Assembly (NCBI GenBank): GCA_037178975.1
Contig: JASJZH010000001.1
Location: 3,534,001 to 3,598,000, forward strand
Origin: Oscheius tipulae
Lineage: Eukaryota; Nematoda; Chromadorea; Rhabditida; Rhabditidae
Direction: 5' to 3'
Length of the DNA stretch: 64,000 nucleotides
Part shown: positions 34,879 to 45,700 of the stretch, one piece after another
Position numbering within the stretch: position 1 is the first letter of the stretch
How the letters are laid out: every line of letters starts with the position of its first letter
Made by a program: the position numbers and the translations under genes
Notes under the pieces: generated by a model
The model's database searches: none
What the model was told of the DNA's origin: nothing
Seen by the model: the letters and a program-made list of their open reading frames with translations, nothing else

Positions 34879-36062
34879 GCTCTAAGAGGAAGGTAATATT
34901 GTTGTGCTACATGTACCATTGTCCCCAATGGGATTCATACAATACAAAATCGAAAGAAAAAAAAGTTTTGTATGAAGGAGAACGGAAAATGCATGTGCAG
35001 CAGAATATCACCGATCCGAGGAATATCTGAGGTTGAGCGACTCAAATTCAAAGGCAAAATGCGGATATCGAGCTGGTGGGATGTGCGACTGTAAAGGTGT
35101 TTTTTCAAAGCCCTGAATGTTTGAATGTAGTGTTGATAAAGTGATGCTACTGCATCGATTCTTTTTTTTCGATTTTTTTTTCTACGTCGATTCTTGATTA
35201 GATTACATCCAAATTGGTCTGAAAAATTCTACCATGTCAAGTTAGTGTCTCCTAATCAGAGGACACTTTTAAGAAGACCACGTGTCTCGAATCGGCCTCC
35301 CCATTCCTTCAGATAACATTGGAAACAGCTACCGTTTTCTGCTCACTGGTAATAAGAGAAACGCGGCACTGTTCTGGTATCTTGCATTTGTCTATTCGAT
35401 CTGGTGCATCTGAACTTCTTCTATTATTAGAAGGATCCCCAATCGACAGTTTAACCAGGTTTCACTTCCGAGAAAGAGACCACAGAGTTCGTGGACTCTC
35501 GTCCGCTATCTCTTCTCTATCTTATCTCGGCTTCCACGTTGTAAATCATCCCATCTTCTGACTTTCTCCCTCACTTTTCCTTCATTATTTACCCAGGTAC
35601 TTAGTGCCTCCCTTTCTTCCTACCCGTCGAAACAGGGTGGTATTTGGTCAGAATGATAGTGCTATCCATCTCCACTATCGCTGACAGACTGTTCTTTCTC
35701 GCGCACTGCAACATTTCCAGGAAAGAGTTTCATTTTTCAAGGACTCATACGTCGTCCTGTGATCTTCAATACGACTAATCTCACGCTTATACTTTTGGCA
35801 GTTTCTCGATAACAGTACCATCTTGGCACAAGTGCCTTAGCATATCTTTTACTTTCTGTCTTAAACCACTAATTCTGTAGGAGATTTTGTTTATACGAGA
35901 TTATTTTCCAATTCTCAACTCATGCCCAAAATACTTTAGATTTACTGCAGATGAGCTCTTGTGTAGCCAGTCGTGTAAATTGTCAAAGTGTGTTTCCTCT
36001 GCTAGTTTCTCTTATGATCGGAGCCTCTAACCTAAGTTCTTTTCAGCCTCTTTTTTTTTACA
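34879..36062. other. Intergenic, no gene seen
   Basis: This is the upstream region shared by the peptide gene (minus) and purine nucleoside phosphorylase (plus). It is pyrimidine-rich near 35.3-35.7 kb. No exon, repeat or RNA gene was recognised. Confidence 0.45.
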
Positions 36063-37132
36063 ATGGCACCACACTCCGAACATCTCCCAATCAAGTGAGT
36101 ACCCCTCTCCTCCTCCCCATCCTTACTCTTCAGCCCTCGTAACTACGACGAGTTCCAATCGGTGGTCGAGTCTATTAGGGAGCAATTGGGAGAAGATGTT
36201 GCCAAGGCTGAAGTATGCACACATACTTCTGGAACTAACAATCCTTCAGATCGGTATAATTTGCGGCTCAGGCTTGGGTCCGATTGGAGATGCCATCGAG
36301 GACGCGGCAATACTTCCCTATGAGAAGATTCCCGGTTTCATGAAGCCCAAGGTTCCTGGGCACAAGGGGAATCTTGTTTTTGGAACTCTGGCCGGGAAGA
36401 GAGTCGTGGCTCTGCAAGGACGATTCCATGCTTACGAGCACGGAATGAACTTGGCCCTGGTATTGTTTGTGTAGACTGTAAAATAGAAGTCTGTTCAGTG
36501 TGCTCTCCCAGTCAGAGTCATGGCAGCTCTCGGCTGTAAGACTCTCATAGCCAGCTGTGCTGCCGGGGGAGTCAGACCCGAGTACAAAGTTGGGGAATTC
36601 ATGCTCATCAAGGACCATATCAGCTTTCCAATGTTGTCCGGATTTTCTCCCCTCGTAGGAGTCAGTGACCGTCGTTTCGGAGAACAGTTTGTCTCTCTGC
36701 ATCAGCTGTACGATAAGGATTTGAGGTGGATTAGAATTATTTTGACAACTCTCCATTTCAGGCAGCTTGCCCACGAGGTAGCCAAGAAGCAGACTCTTGT
36801 TCTACACGAGGGAATCTTGTCCCAAAGCGGTGGGCCACAATATGAGACTCCAGCCGAGGTGGCAGCTCTTCAGAAGTTGGGGGTTGACTGTGTCGGTATG
36901 TCGATTGCTCACGAAGCCACAGTTGCTAAACAATGTCATATGAAGGTCCTCGCCTTTTGTTTAATCACCAACAAGTGAGTCTCTCATCGTGTCTGCATAA
37001 AAACTCATGCTCAGAGCCAATCTGGACGCGGACGAATCCGAACTTGTATCGCACATGGAAGTCTTGGAGGCGGCATTCCGCGGAGGAGTACTGGCCACGA
37101 CGTTTGTCAGAGCTCTAGTGAAGGAGATGTAG
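36063..37132 (+). CDS. PNP: Purine nucleoside phosphorylase
   Basis: It splits inosine and guanosine with phosphate to the base and ribose 1-phosphate in purine salvage. The trimeric-type PNP signatures are present in order: IGIICGSGLGPIGDAIEDA (phosphate site), FGTLAGKRVVALQGRFHAYEH, MAALGCKTLIASCAAGGVRPEY, GPQYETPAEVAALQKLGVDCVGMS and AKQCHMKVLAFCLITNKA, with the base-binding Glu (YETPAE) and Asn (LITNKA). The expected GMSTVPE is here GMSIAHEATVA, and the usual HxMYEGY is HAYEHG. The protein is of family length. The first exon is only MAPHSEHLPIK; introns at about 36,095-36,134, 36,211-36,250, 36,459-36,498, 36,725-36,762 and 36,975-37,014 are all near 40 bases. Confidence 0.92.
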
Positions 37133-37177
37133 ATGAGACAGAATCTATAAAGATCCATTATGAACTTGACTAGAAGT

Positions 37178-37205
37178 GTTAAAGCTCTCATCGATACGGA
37201 TTTCA
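37178..37205 (+). repeat. 28-base exon fragment duplicated downstream of PNP
   Basis: GTTAAAGCTCTCATCGATAC plus GGATTTCA is identical, in the same orientation, to 37,401-37,428, which lies inside the coding exon of the cysteine-rich peptide gene. The surrounding bases are only partly similar. It reads like a remnant of a local tandem duplication of that gene. Confidence 0.8.
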
Positions 37206-37310
37206 GCACAGAATGGTTGAAAAGGAAATTGGACTTTATTGCCAGTTTAGTTAAAGCCCTTTATTATGTGTACTTGTTTACAAGCATCTATCTATGACAC
37301 AGGATGATAC

Positions 37311-37793
37311 TCATTGAGCTATGACAGTTGAATCGTTTAGTGTCTTCATAGCATACTTCCAGAATTCGTTGCTGGCCGCCTTTTCCTCGGCTGTCAACTT
37401 GTTAAAGCTCTCATCGATACGGATTTCAACTCGAGCACAGTCAACGTCTGCTTTCAGCTTGCATCTGAGATGTTGATTATAGATGACAAATAAGAAGGTT
37501 ACTTGAAGTTGTTCTCCTTGGAACAGACTCCGCAACAAGCACACAATGCATGGAGACAATCCTCGTTCTCGACACATTGGGGAAGAGTGGCGATCGTGTT
37601 CTGGAATCAGAAAACTGTTTGTAGTTGGTCGTCTATAGAACTTCAACTCTTGCTTCCCGCCAAATGGCACTCTGCTTCCTCTTCAACCCGAATTGTTTGA
37701 TTTCAGAGGCATTCGACCAACCTTACTCTCTGCCGGGAAACAGAGGACAGTCACTAGAAAAGACAGAAAACTGACGAAGAAGAGCGATGTCAT
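37311..37793 (-). CDS. Small secreted cysteine-rich peptide, copy 2
   Basis: This is the paralogue of the gene at 21,513-21,927. The signal peptide is MTSLFFVSFLSFLVTVLCFP. The core reads TLPQCVENEDCLHALCACCG, then VCSKENNFKCKLKADVDCAR, and the C-terminal helix is TAEEKAASNEFWKYAMKTLN. All eight cysteines line up with copy 1, and the intron in the KENNFK/C region is at the same place. An AG acceptor directly precedes the ATG at 37793, so an untranslated or additional coding exon (starting ATG at 37,886) is possible. It converges with PNP, 178 bases apart. Confidence 0.75.
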
Positions 37794-37971
37794 CTGAAAC
37801 TCTATCGAGTAGGCTAAAAGTAAAAGAATGAGACCAACGAGAAGATAGAATGGATCAACTGACTCTGTCAGCTGGTAGCTTGCCATTGCTCAGCTGTCAG
37901 CAACAAGATTGATCGAGGGATAAAAGAACTGGATGTTTCTGTGGAGGTAAAGCCTCAACACAATCCATTTC

Positions 37972-38205
37972 TCAAGTCTTGACGACTTCCTTCGATCCGG
38001 TTAGAGTAAAGCCATCTCCCTCGCTGTTCTGACGGAGCTTCGTCTCGTAGATCCTGTTGGCTAGAGAACGAATGTCGAAAAGGCCGAAGGAGTAGATTCC
38101 GACGATGAGCAGCAGCCAGAAGAGAAGTGAGATGCCACCGTAGATTTCCCAGAAGAGCGGCACGGATCTGGTTGTAGTTGAAGATGCAGTGGACAGACCC
38201 TAAAG
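37972..38205 (-). CDS. Hypothetical single-pass membrane protein, 3' exons
   Basis: I do not recognise it. The terminal exon reads LSTASSTTTRSVPLFWEIYG, then a transmembrane stretch ISLLFWLLLIVGIYSFGLF, then DIRSLANRIYETKLRQNSEG and the end GSKEVVKT. The preceding intron is about 39 bases (38,199-38,237). No start codon was found in the short upstream exon, so the 5' end is unresolved. A MITE-like element begins about 60 bases further upstream. Confidence 0.4.
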
Positions 38206-38293
38206 TTGAATAGAGTGGAAAAGGACAAGAGAAACTACATTGCAACAGCTTGTGGAGAGCCTGACGACTACTACTGAAACAGAAACCTATCTT

Positions 38294-38534
38294 CTATCTA
38301 CTACTATCTAAAGCGCGATGGTTTCTGTGGCGGACTCTGTTTGTTTGTCCGTGGTCACGAAACAGACAAGCCAATTATGTTGTCCAGAAGTTTGTTGCTC
38401 AGAAACAGTTATTGTCTAAATTGGTTGGCAAGCCGACTTTGGGTGCTCTCTAGAACTTGGCTTTTGTCCCAATGAAGCCACTGGAAGCCTTTTGTTACTA
38501 CTAAGCGGCTGCGCCGCTTCGTAGTAGTAGGTAG
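38294..38534. mobile_element. MITE-like element with CTACTACTA termini (copy C)
   Basis: The left end CTATCTACTACTATCTAAAG and the right end, read in reverse complement, CTACCTACTACTACGAAGCG form imperfect terminal inverted repeats. The start also matches the dispersed repeats at 26,277 and 34,406 (CTACTACTAAAGCGCAATGG). Near the right end, 38,496-38,529, TACTACTAAGCGGC and GCCGCTTCGTAGTAGTA form a strong hairpin. The element is about 240 bases and non-coding. Confidence 0.6.
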
Positions 38535-38674
38535 ACCGCGCAGCCGCGAATGCAAATTGAAGGCAAAAGGACGGCTTTCAAAGAAACGAAAGATAGAAAA
38601 CGCTTTATTGTGTTCTAGGTTGGAAATAGACGATATGCTGAGGGGCAAAGTGACATTGGAATGGACTAGTTGGA

Positions 38675-39814
38675 TCACAGTTCTTCGATGCGGATGTTGT
38701 CGATGGTCGGCGGGGCGAGGAGTTCAATTCTGGACTGGACGAGTCTCAGCTCGGACATGGCCTTCGAGTCACTGTTCATCTGTTTCTGGGCGTAGCTGCT
38801 CGTCTTCTTCAACACTCCCTGCATCGAACAGAGTACACGACGGACAGCTTCCTTTACATCTCCCCTGAGCTCGGTCAGCCAGACGACAAGGAGTGATGTG
38901 AATGTGTCTCCAGTCCCGACGAACTGTCCCACCAGACGAGGAAACTCGAACTTGAAGCGTTTCTTCTCCTTCGTTTCCCTATCTGAACTCGGCCATTTCT
39001 ATTCCAAAGCGGGATGAAACTGACCGTAGATGCTGGCCAGGCAGATCAAAGACTGTTCAGACTGGGCAGCCTCGATTCCACTCGTCACGACGACGACTCT
39101 CACTCCTCTCTCGTGCATGGCATCCATTCCTTGAACAGCATCCTCGATCGTGTTCACTTTGGTGCCAGTCAGCTCGCCAAGCTCAAAGGCATTCGGTGTG
39201 AGCACGTCGGCCAGCGGCACAATGACATCGCGATAGATGGGCAACAGATTCTCGGGCACGTAGTAGCGGCCATTGTCTCCCATGACCGGGTCACACACGA
39301 AGAGAGTCTGTTCATGGCGGCTTTTCAGATCGGCCACAATGTCCGCAATCTTCCTCAGAAAGTCGACGTTTCCACAGTAGCCGGTCAGAATGTGGCTGTA
39401 GTTGTTGATATTGTTCAGCTTCAGTCCCTCGTAAAGCTCATTCAGATCCGCGTCCGTCAACTTCTGTCCCTTCACGTGCTTGTAGCCTGGAATTCCCTGA
39501 TCAGACAGTATTCATGTACCAGTTTAAACAAAAACAAGCTAGATTAGTTCGGTTAGGCCAAACGAAGAAAATTACTTCTGGGAGGAGAATCCAAATGTGC
39601 AAACACGAAACCTGCATGGTTGCTGAATTGCACGGAGTTTATGAAGTCCACCTCGAATCCGTGAAGCTAAAAGAGAATTTCAATAGACACAAAGAATGGT
39701 TACCTGAAGCGGAAGGACGGAACACTTGTTACCGGCGTAGCCATGGACGACGTGGCTCTGGATGGACAGGACTCGTTCAGATCTCTCCCGCGACAGAGCT
39801 GCTTCGACGGTCAT
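38675..39814 (-). CDS. PDXK: Pyridoxal kinase
   Basis: It phosphorylates pyridoxal, pyridoxine and pyridoxamine in vitamin B6 salvage. The N-terminus [20 protein letters not shown] is the standard substrate-binding start, followed by [15 protein letters not shown]. Then come the lid region, [40 protein letters not shown] and VVVTSGIEA. The catalytic loop is [20 protein letters not shown], with the family GTGD aspartate. C-terminal helices follow to IDNIRIEEL. Introns at about 38,961-39,000, 39,498-39,590 and 39,668-39,705 divide it. An AG acceptor directly precedes the ATG at 39814, so an upstream untranslated exon is possible. Confidence 0.93.
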
Positions 39815-40002
39815 CTGAGAAAAGGACTCTTCGAACAGGCAATAACGAGGCAGAGAGATGAAAGGGAGCAGGGAGGACGGCAGCACGAAAGTAGAGCTTT
39901 GACTTTTATTTTCCAGCGGAGCTTTCAAGTTACAAAGTAACTTTTGGAGTTTCTATTGGAAAATTAGACAATTTCTAAAGAAATCAAATTCAAACTGAAT
40001 TA

Positions 40003-40656
40003 AAGCGAGTGTCCGGACCTTTTTTTCGACCATGAGTTCTGATATGGACATTGTAGAGAACAACTCGCTGATTACGGAGGTGTACTTCTCTTTTGTTTCA
40101 TCATTGATTATCACCGAAATATAAGCCCGCAAAGTTGCTACTCCAACAAAAGTTACCATTTGCCGAGAAGCTTTCTCGTACTTGTCAGCCTTGTCTCGAC
40201 AAGCCACGCGCTTTTTGGCAAGTCAAGGCTAGTTCCAGAGAAAAGTATTCAGTCGAAGTTGTAGCTTCTGATAGCATCTTGCTCCTTATTTCTAGGCAAC
40301 TACTCGGAATAGATGTTGAATGCATCCCAATTGCTTCAGAAACGGATCTACCCTGGTCCAGGGCGTTTAGTAATCTCCCCCACAGTTTGCACTGCCTGCA
40401 CTAGAGATTTGCACCCAAAATAGTTTCCAAAGATACTATGGAATGAGGTTGTCTCGTTTTCACTATGGAACAGTTTTACCTTGCTATGGTACTTCGAAAC
40501 TAATGCTGCGTCGCATGTCTGACTCAAAAAGGCTCGCCCTTGCAGCTCGAATAAGTTGCAAAAATTGAAAACCAATGCAATCTCGACTTGCTACGACTTT
40601 TCAAATCACATGAATCTTAACTTTTGCGAACTAGAAAAGGGTGCGGACACTCGCTT
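40003..40656. mobile_element. Non-autonomous Tc1/mariner-type MITE, 654 bases
   Basis: Terminal inverted repeats read AAGCGAGTGTCCGGACC on the left and AAGCGAGTGTCCGCACC on the right (reverse complement), 16 of 17 identical. A TA dinucleotide borders both ends (40,001-40,002 and 40,657-40,658), which is the target duplication of Tc1/mariner elements. The interior shows no transposase. Confidence 0.72.
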
Positions 40657-40658
40657 TA

Positions 40659-41292
40659 AGCTGGAGAATTCAGAAGCACTATACAAGCTTGCTGGATATT
40701 GTTGTCTCAAGCTTTGCTAGCAGTAGCTAACAGTACGGGAGTCGCAGGTCTAAAAACTGCCAAGAATTGACTTATAAGAATGTTTCTATTCGATAAGGTA
40801 TGCAATCAAAAAAAAACATGTGGAGGAAGAGAAATATTTGAAGACTGACGAATCGCATGACTAATTAACGGAAATAAAACAAAATTCCAGTACGGCTGCT
40901 TTTGAGACTATCTCGCTTTCAATAGTCACGCTTAAATAGATTTCACGACTCTTTGAGCTGAAAAGAGCTAGTCATAAGTATGAGGCTAATGGTCTCTGCA
41001 AACTGCAACAGTCACCAGGCAGAAACTGAGTCACGGGCAACTATAGAGAGGCTTGGGGCATGAGAAACTCGTTCTGTATGATGACAATGGGAAACAAACG
41101 TTGAAGAAGTAGTAAAATAAAAGGTTTCGTTTACGTGGGTGTTCAATAAGCGGCTCACGTCATTTCCATATGCTGCCGGGATTACTCGCCCGTCGGAGAA
41201 GTGGGCCCTCTCCGAATAGGAAATCAATGAAAGAACAAGAGAGGGACAAGTACCCTAGACAAACAGAAGGTACTCAGAAGAAATTCATTGAT
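40659..41292. other. Intergenic, no gene seen
   Basis: This is the remaining spacer between the MITE and the end of malate dehydrogenase. No coding exon, RNA gene or repeat was recognised. Confidence 0.45.
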
Positions 41293-42469
41293 CTACATTT
41301 TGGCATCGTTACAGAGAGCGAGAGCTTCGTCTCTCTCTTCTTCCAGCTCTTTCGTTGTCACAGCAAGCTTCTGCTTGGCGAACTCGTTCAACTCCAGACC
41401 CTGAACTATCTTCCACTTCTTGGTCAATCCGTCGATTGTGACCGGGAATGAGAAGACGAGTCCGGAAGGAATTCCGTAGCTATCATCGGAGGGGACAGCC
41501 ATCGAAACCCATTCCCCAGGCTTGGTTCCCTGGTGCCAGTCCCGGACATGGTCGCAAGCTGCCTTGGCTGCTGACATGGCCGAAGAGAGTTTACGACGAT
41601 CGATGATCGCGGCACCGCGTTTTTGGACTGTCTGTATAATCGTTGACGAAAAAGAACCGAACGAATCTTACCGTAATGAAATCTCCCTTGATATACTGAG
41701 GATCGTTGATGGCCGTGGAGGCATCGAAACTGGATCCGTTTTTGTAGACCTGAGCATGACCGACGTCTGGGAACTGAGTGCTTGAGTGATTGCCCCAGAT
41801 GATCACATTCTTCACATCTTTCACTTCGACTCCCGTCTTGAGAGCTACCTAAAGAAGCGTATTGATGGTATGGAAGATTTTCCTACTTGAGCCAAGGCAC
41901 GATTGTGGTCGAGTCTGGTCATTGCCGAGAAGTTCTCAACTGGGATTTTTGAGCTTGCATACTTGGCACAGATGAAGGCGTTCGTGTTTGCTGGATTACC
42001 AACAACAAGAACTCTGGTAGTCGGTTTGGCGTATTCTGCCAAGGCTCGTCCTTGTGACTTGAAAATCTCGACATTGGCTGTCAGCAGATCTTTGCGTTCC
42101 ATTCCCTCACGACGGGGCATTGCTCCCACAAGAAAGGCATAGTCAACATCCTCGAAGGCCTCTTTCTCATTTGTTACAGCAAGAACTGCTATACAACACA
42201 GTTGAAAAAGACCTCTACTTGAACTCACCTTGGAGATTAGGCAGAGCGCAGTCCTGTAGCTCAAACTTGACTCCTTCCAGAACCTTGGCCATTGGTGGAA
42301 TGTCCAAGAGAATGAGTACGATAGGTTGCTTCTAAAAGATTTCTCTCGAATCTTACTGGTAAAGTGATACCTCTCCAAAAACATCTCCCTTGGCCAGCTG
42401 GAGCACTAGCGAGTAACCAATCTGGCCGGCAGCGCCCGTTACAACAACGCGAAGAGGTATTGCTGACAT
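41293..42469 (-). CDS. MDH1: Cytosolic malate dehydrogenase
   Basis: It interconverts malate and oxaloacetate with NAD in the cytosol, as part of the malate-aspartate shuttle. The Rossmann start is [20 protein letters not shown], followed by [20 protein letters not shown], the loop [19 protein letters not shown] (substrate arginines), [26 protein letters not shown] (catalytic Asp/Arg) and [14 protein letters not shown] (catalytic His). It ends [18 protein letters not shown]. No mitochondrial presequence is present, which with the DIPPM and NHSSTQ motifs gives the cytosolic type. The introns are 34-45 bases. Its start lies only 258 bases from the start of Drosha on the other strand, so the two share a compact divergent promoter. 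Confidence 0.94.
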
Positions 42470-42727
42470 TTCTATAAGAATACATTTGAATTGAAGACAA
42501 CTTGTGGGAAATATCTGAAAAAGAGAGAACTTACAAACTGCTATGTGTCTCGAAGAAAAGAACAAAGTAGACTATAAGAGGCTTATACTCCATTTCAAAG
42601 TACACCATGAGATTGCGTTTGAGCGAAAATAGGGAGAGTCGCTTTTGAATACATTTTATCCATTTGTTACCGCTTTTAGACTCTCTTTTTTTCTTGAACG
42701 TACATCCACTTTCCAGTCATTGTAACC

Positions 42728-45700
42728 ATGTTTGGTAGTCGAGATGAGTCGCCGCCTCCTCCTCCACCTGTAAGTTCAGACTCTGCATACGAACTCCCAG
42801 CTTCAGAGCGAGCCATATCCAGGCTCGTTATCCTCTTCAAACTCTCGACCTCAAAGCAGAGAAGAGACAAGAGAAAGACGCGCGAAAAGAGGCAGGAGCT
42901 ATGAGCGAGACGTTTGTTTTGTCTCGGTGTTACTGATACCTTACCTTTAGAAAAAGAAGAACAAGATCGAGCCGATGACTCTCGGGGAACTTGTCGAAAA
43001 GACGGCTTCTTCTAAACGAAAACCAGAGAAACGTAGACTAGAAGATAGTCCGGAGAGGACTTCTATCCCCTCCACTTCGAAGAAGGACGATAAAATAGAA
43101 GAAATGCCTTTTTTGGCAGAAGAAGATCTGAGAGAACCGATCATTATGAATCCCGACGAGCCATTTGATCCGAATACGATGAGAGTCATCAAGAGACCTT
43201 CCTCGACAAAGACTCTGCCCAACTGGTACTTGAAGGTAAACTTTGTTTCCCTCCATTTTTAGAAATCTTTTTTAAATTAGACCTATTTTGAAAGCCTCGG
43301 GAATAATTGCTCGAATAAGAATTCTACTATTACGCGTTTCAGGTCGACGACTGTGTTTATTCCTCACCAGCTGAACGAGAAATACTGAGCTCTTTCAATA
43401 GGAAAGTTCTCCAATTCTGTCAAGACGCCAGAGAGAGTCAGCCCCAGTGTCCACTGTTACCACCTCCTCCTACTCATGCTACTTGCAAATGTAAATGATC
43501 CATGAGCATTTACTATTTTTCTGAGCTATCTAGGTGGGAAAAACGACGAGGACAGTGGCTCGGAGTCGAGTTGTTTATCTTCCTCGGAAGACGAGGCGGA
43601 CGGATCGGACGAGAAGAGTACAAGAGCGAAGAACAAGGAACAACTGCTGGATGAGATTCACAGGAAGAAGGGACATCCGGCCGCTGTTGATCCTTCGCTC
43701 GTCTTCAATGAGACTGGCATGGTAAGCTGACTCGTCTTCAATGAAAACGATTTTAGACAAATGACGGTCCAGTCTGTCGCTGCCCGAACAAGGCTCGAAC
43801 CGAAGGCATCCGACACCACATCTTCATGGGAGAAGAACACATTCAACCCTGCAATCCCAGATCAAAGTGGGCTCTCTGCTCTAGTGTACAAAGTTTCTAT
43901 TTTAGTAACGCCGATCGGCTTTATCACTATGTGCTCCATGTCAACAGTGCAGTGAACCAGGCCTGTCAGCGAACTTCCACCATCAGATTAGGTCAGGATG
44001 TCTACACTTTCCGAGGGTTTTCAGTAAGTTCTAATAAGAAATAAATTTGCAAGTATCGCAGGTCTTCTTCCACCACCCTCTGCCAGAAGTCTTCCCACGG
44101 AATCCGATCTCTCGCTGGAACACGGACATCGAGTTCGAATTCATCGAGGAACCCGTCCCGCAGGTTTGCTAGTATTCATTTCTCCCCAAGAAAGGGTTCA
44201 GAACTTTGTCGTCGGGGAACTAGATTCCTTCACTACGTATCTTTTGGAGAATGTTCTGGAACTGTACGATTTTCCCAGGTTCCCTTCCAAGGGTCCAGAA
44301 GGCGGCTGCCCTGTCTTCCATGTCATGCCACGGTACACCACTTATTCAGGTATTTTTGCTCGTTTCCGACCATAAATTAGACAGAGGGATCGGAAGTGAT
44401 GCTCTCGATGGCGGCAATCCTTGACGAGCTGACCAAAAATTTCGCGCCGATGTTGGACCCGATCAATGCAATTGACAAGATGAATTGTCCAGAGGAGTCG
44501 TGGACTCGCTTCGTCAACAATATGCGATCGTCGTTGCTCATCAATCCCTTCAAAGTAGTAATTCTTCCAAACTGAGTCATATGGTTTTCAGAGACCTGCA
44601 ACTCTCCGAGTCGACAATATCACTCGGACAGACGGGGCCAGATATCCTAATGTCGTTCACAGTACTTTGAGGTCTTTAACCATCTTTGATTGTTTAAGTT
44701 CAATTGCAGATGCCCAGCCTATTTGTCAATTCATCTGGCCGAGGTACAGTCCCTCCAGAAGAAACTGAATAAAATGAGGAAAACAATGCGAATGAAGAAG
44801 ACGCCCTCGAGGACGGAACTCAAAGATGCCGAACAGTTGCAGAGGAAAATTGAGGATATGAAAACCCACATGTTCGTTCTATGACCTACATCTCAAAGAA
44901 TTCAACCCTTAGAGCGACTCTCCGCCCACTGAAAGTGACAGTTTCCTCGGAATACTACTACAAGACGGGCTTCGTAGCCGACATTGTCAGTCACGTTCTC
45001 ACTCTGAGTGTTGCTTGCTTCCACGCCAGACTCCACATGTCTTTCGATGTGAGTTGTTCAATTAGGTCGACGAAAACGTTCTTTAGAAACTCGAGGAACG
45101 GATCAAGTACAAGTTCACCAACCGGGCCCTCCTCGAGCTGGCTCTGATTCATCCGTCTTTCAAAAACAACTACGGAATGACGGCTGATCATGCGCGAAAC
45201 ACAATCCTCACTTGTGGATACAAGAACTCGATCAAGGGGGAAAAACTCGAAGACTTCAGAAAACTTGGAGGGCATCCTCGAATAGCAGAGACGATCCGAA
45301 GTGGAGATCTTAAGGTCAAAAACTACCAGATTGTTCACAACGAACGACTCGAGTATCTGGGAGACGCGGTCGTCGAGATGGTGAGCTCGTCGTTTGAGAA
45401 CAAAGATGGGTTTTAGTTAGTGACAGTTCATCTGTTCTTCATGCTGCCCCAGCATCAAGAAGGTGGTTTGGCGACTTACAGAAGTGCCTTGGTCCAGAAC
45501 AGAAACCTGGCCGCGTTGGCACAAAAGATGGGTCTCCAGCATTTTCTTCTCTTCACACACGGACCCGACCTTTGTCACGAAGACGATTTTCGTCATGCTC
45601 TAGCCAATGCTTTCGAGGCGATCATGGGAGCCATTTATCTGGACAAGGGGCTGGAAGATGCTGACAGAATCTTCTCGGAAGCAATGTGGGGAGATGACCC

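Noticed and set aside
40348-40575. Minus-strand frame inside the TA-flanked MITE considered as transposase
   Set aside because: No DDE/D or helix-turn-helix pattern; too short for any mariner transposase.
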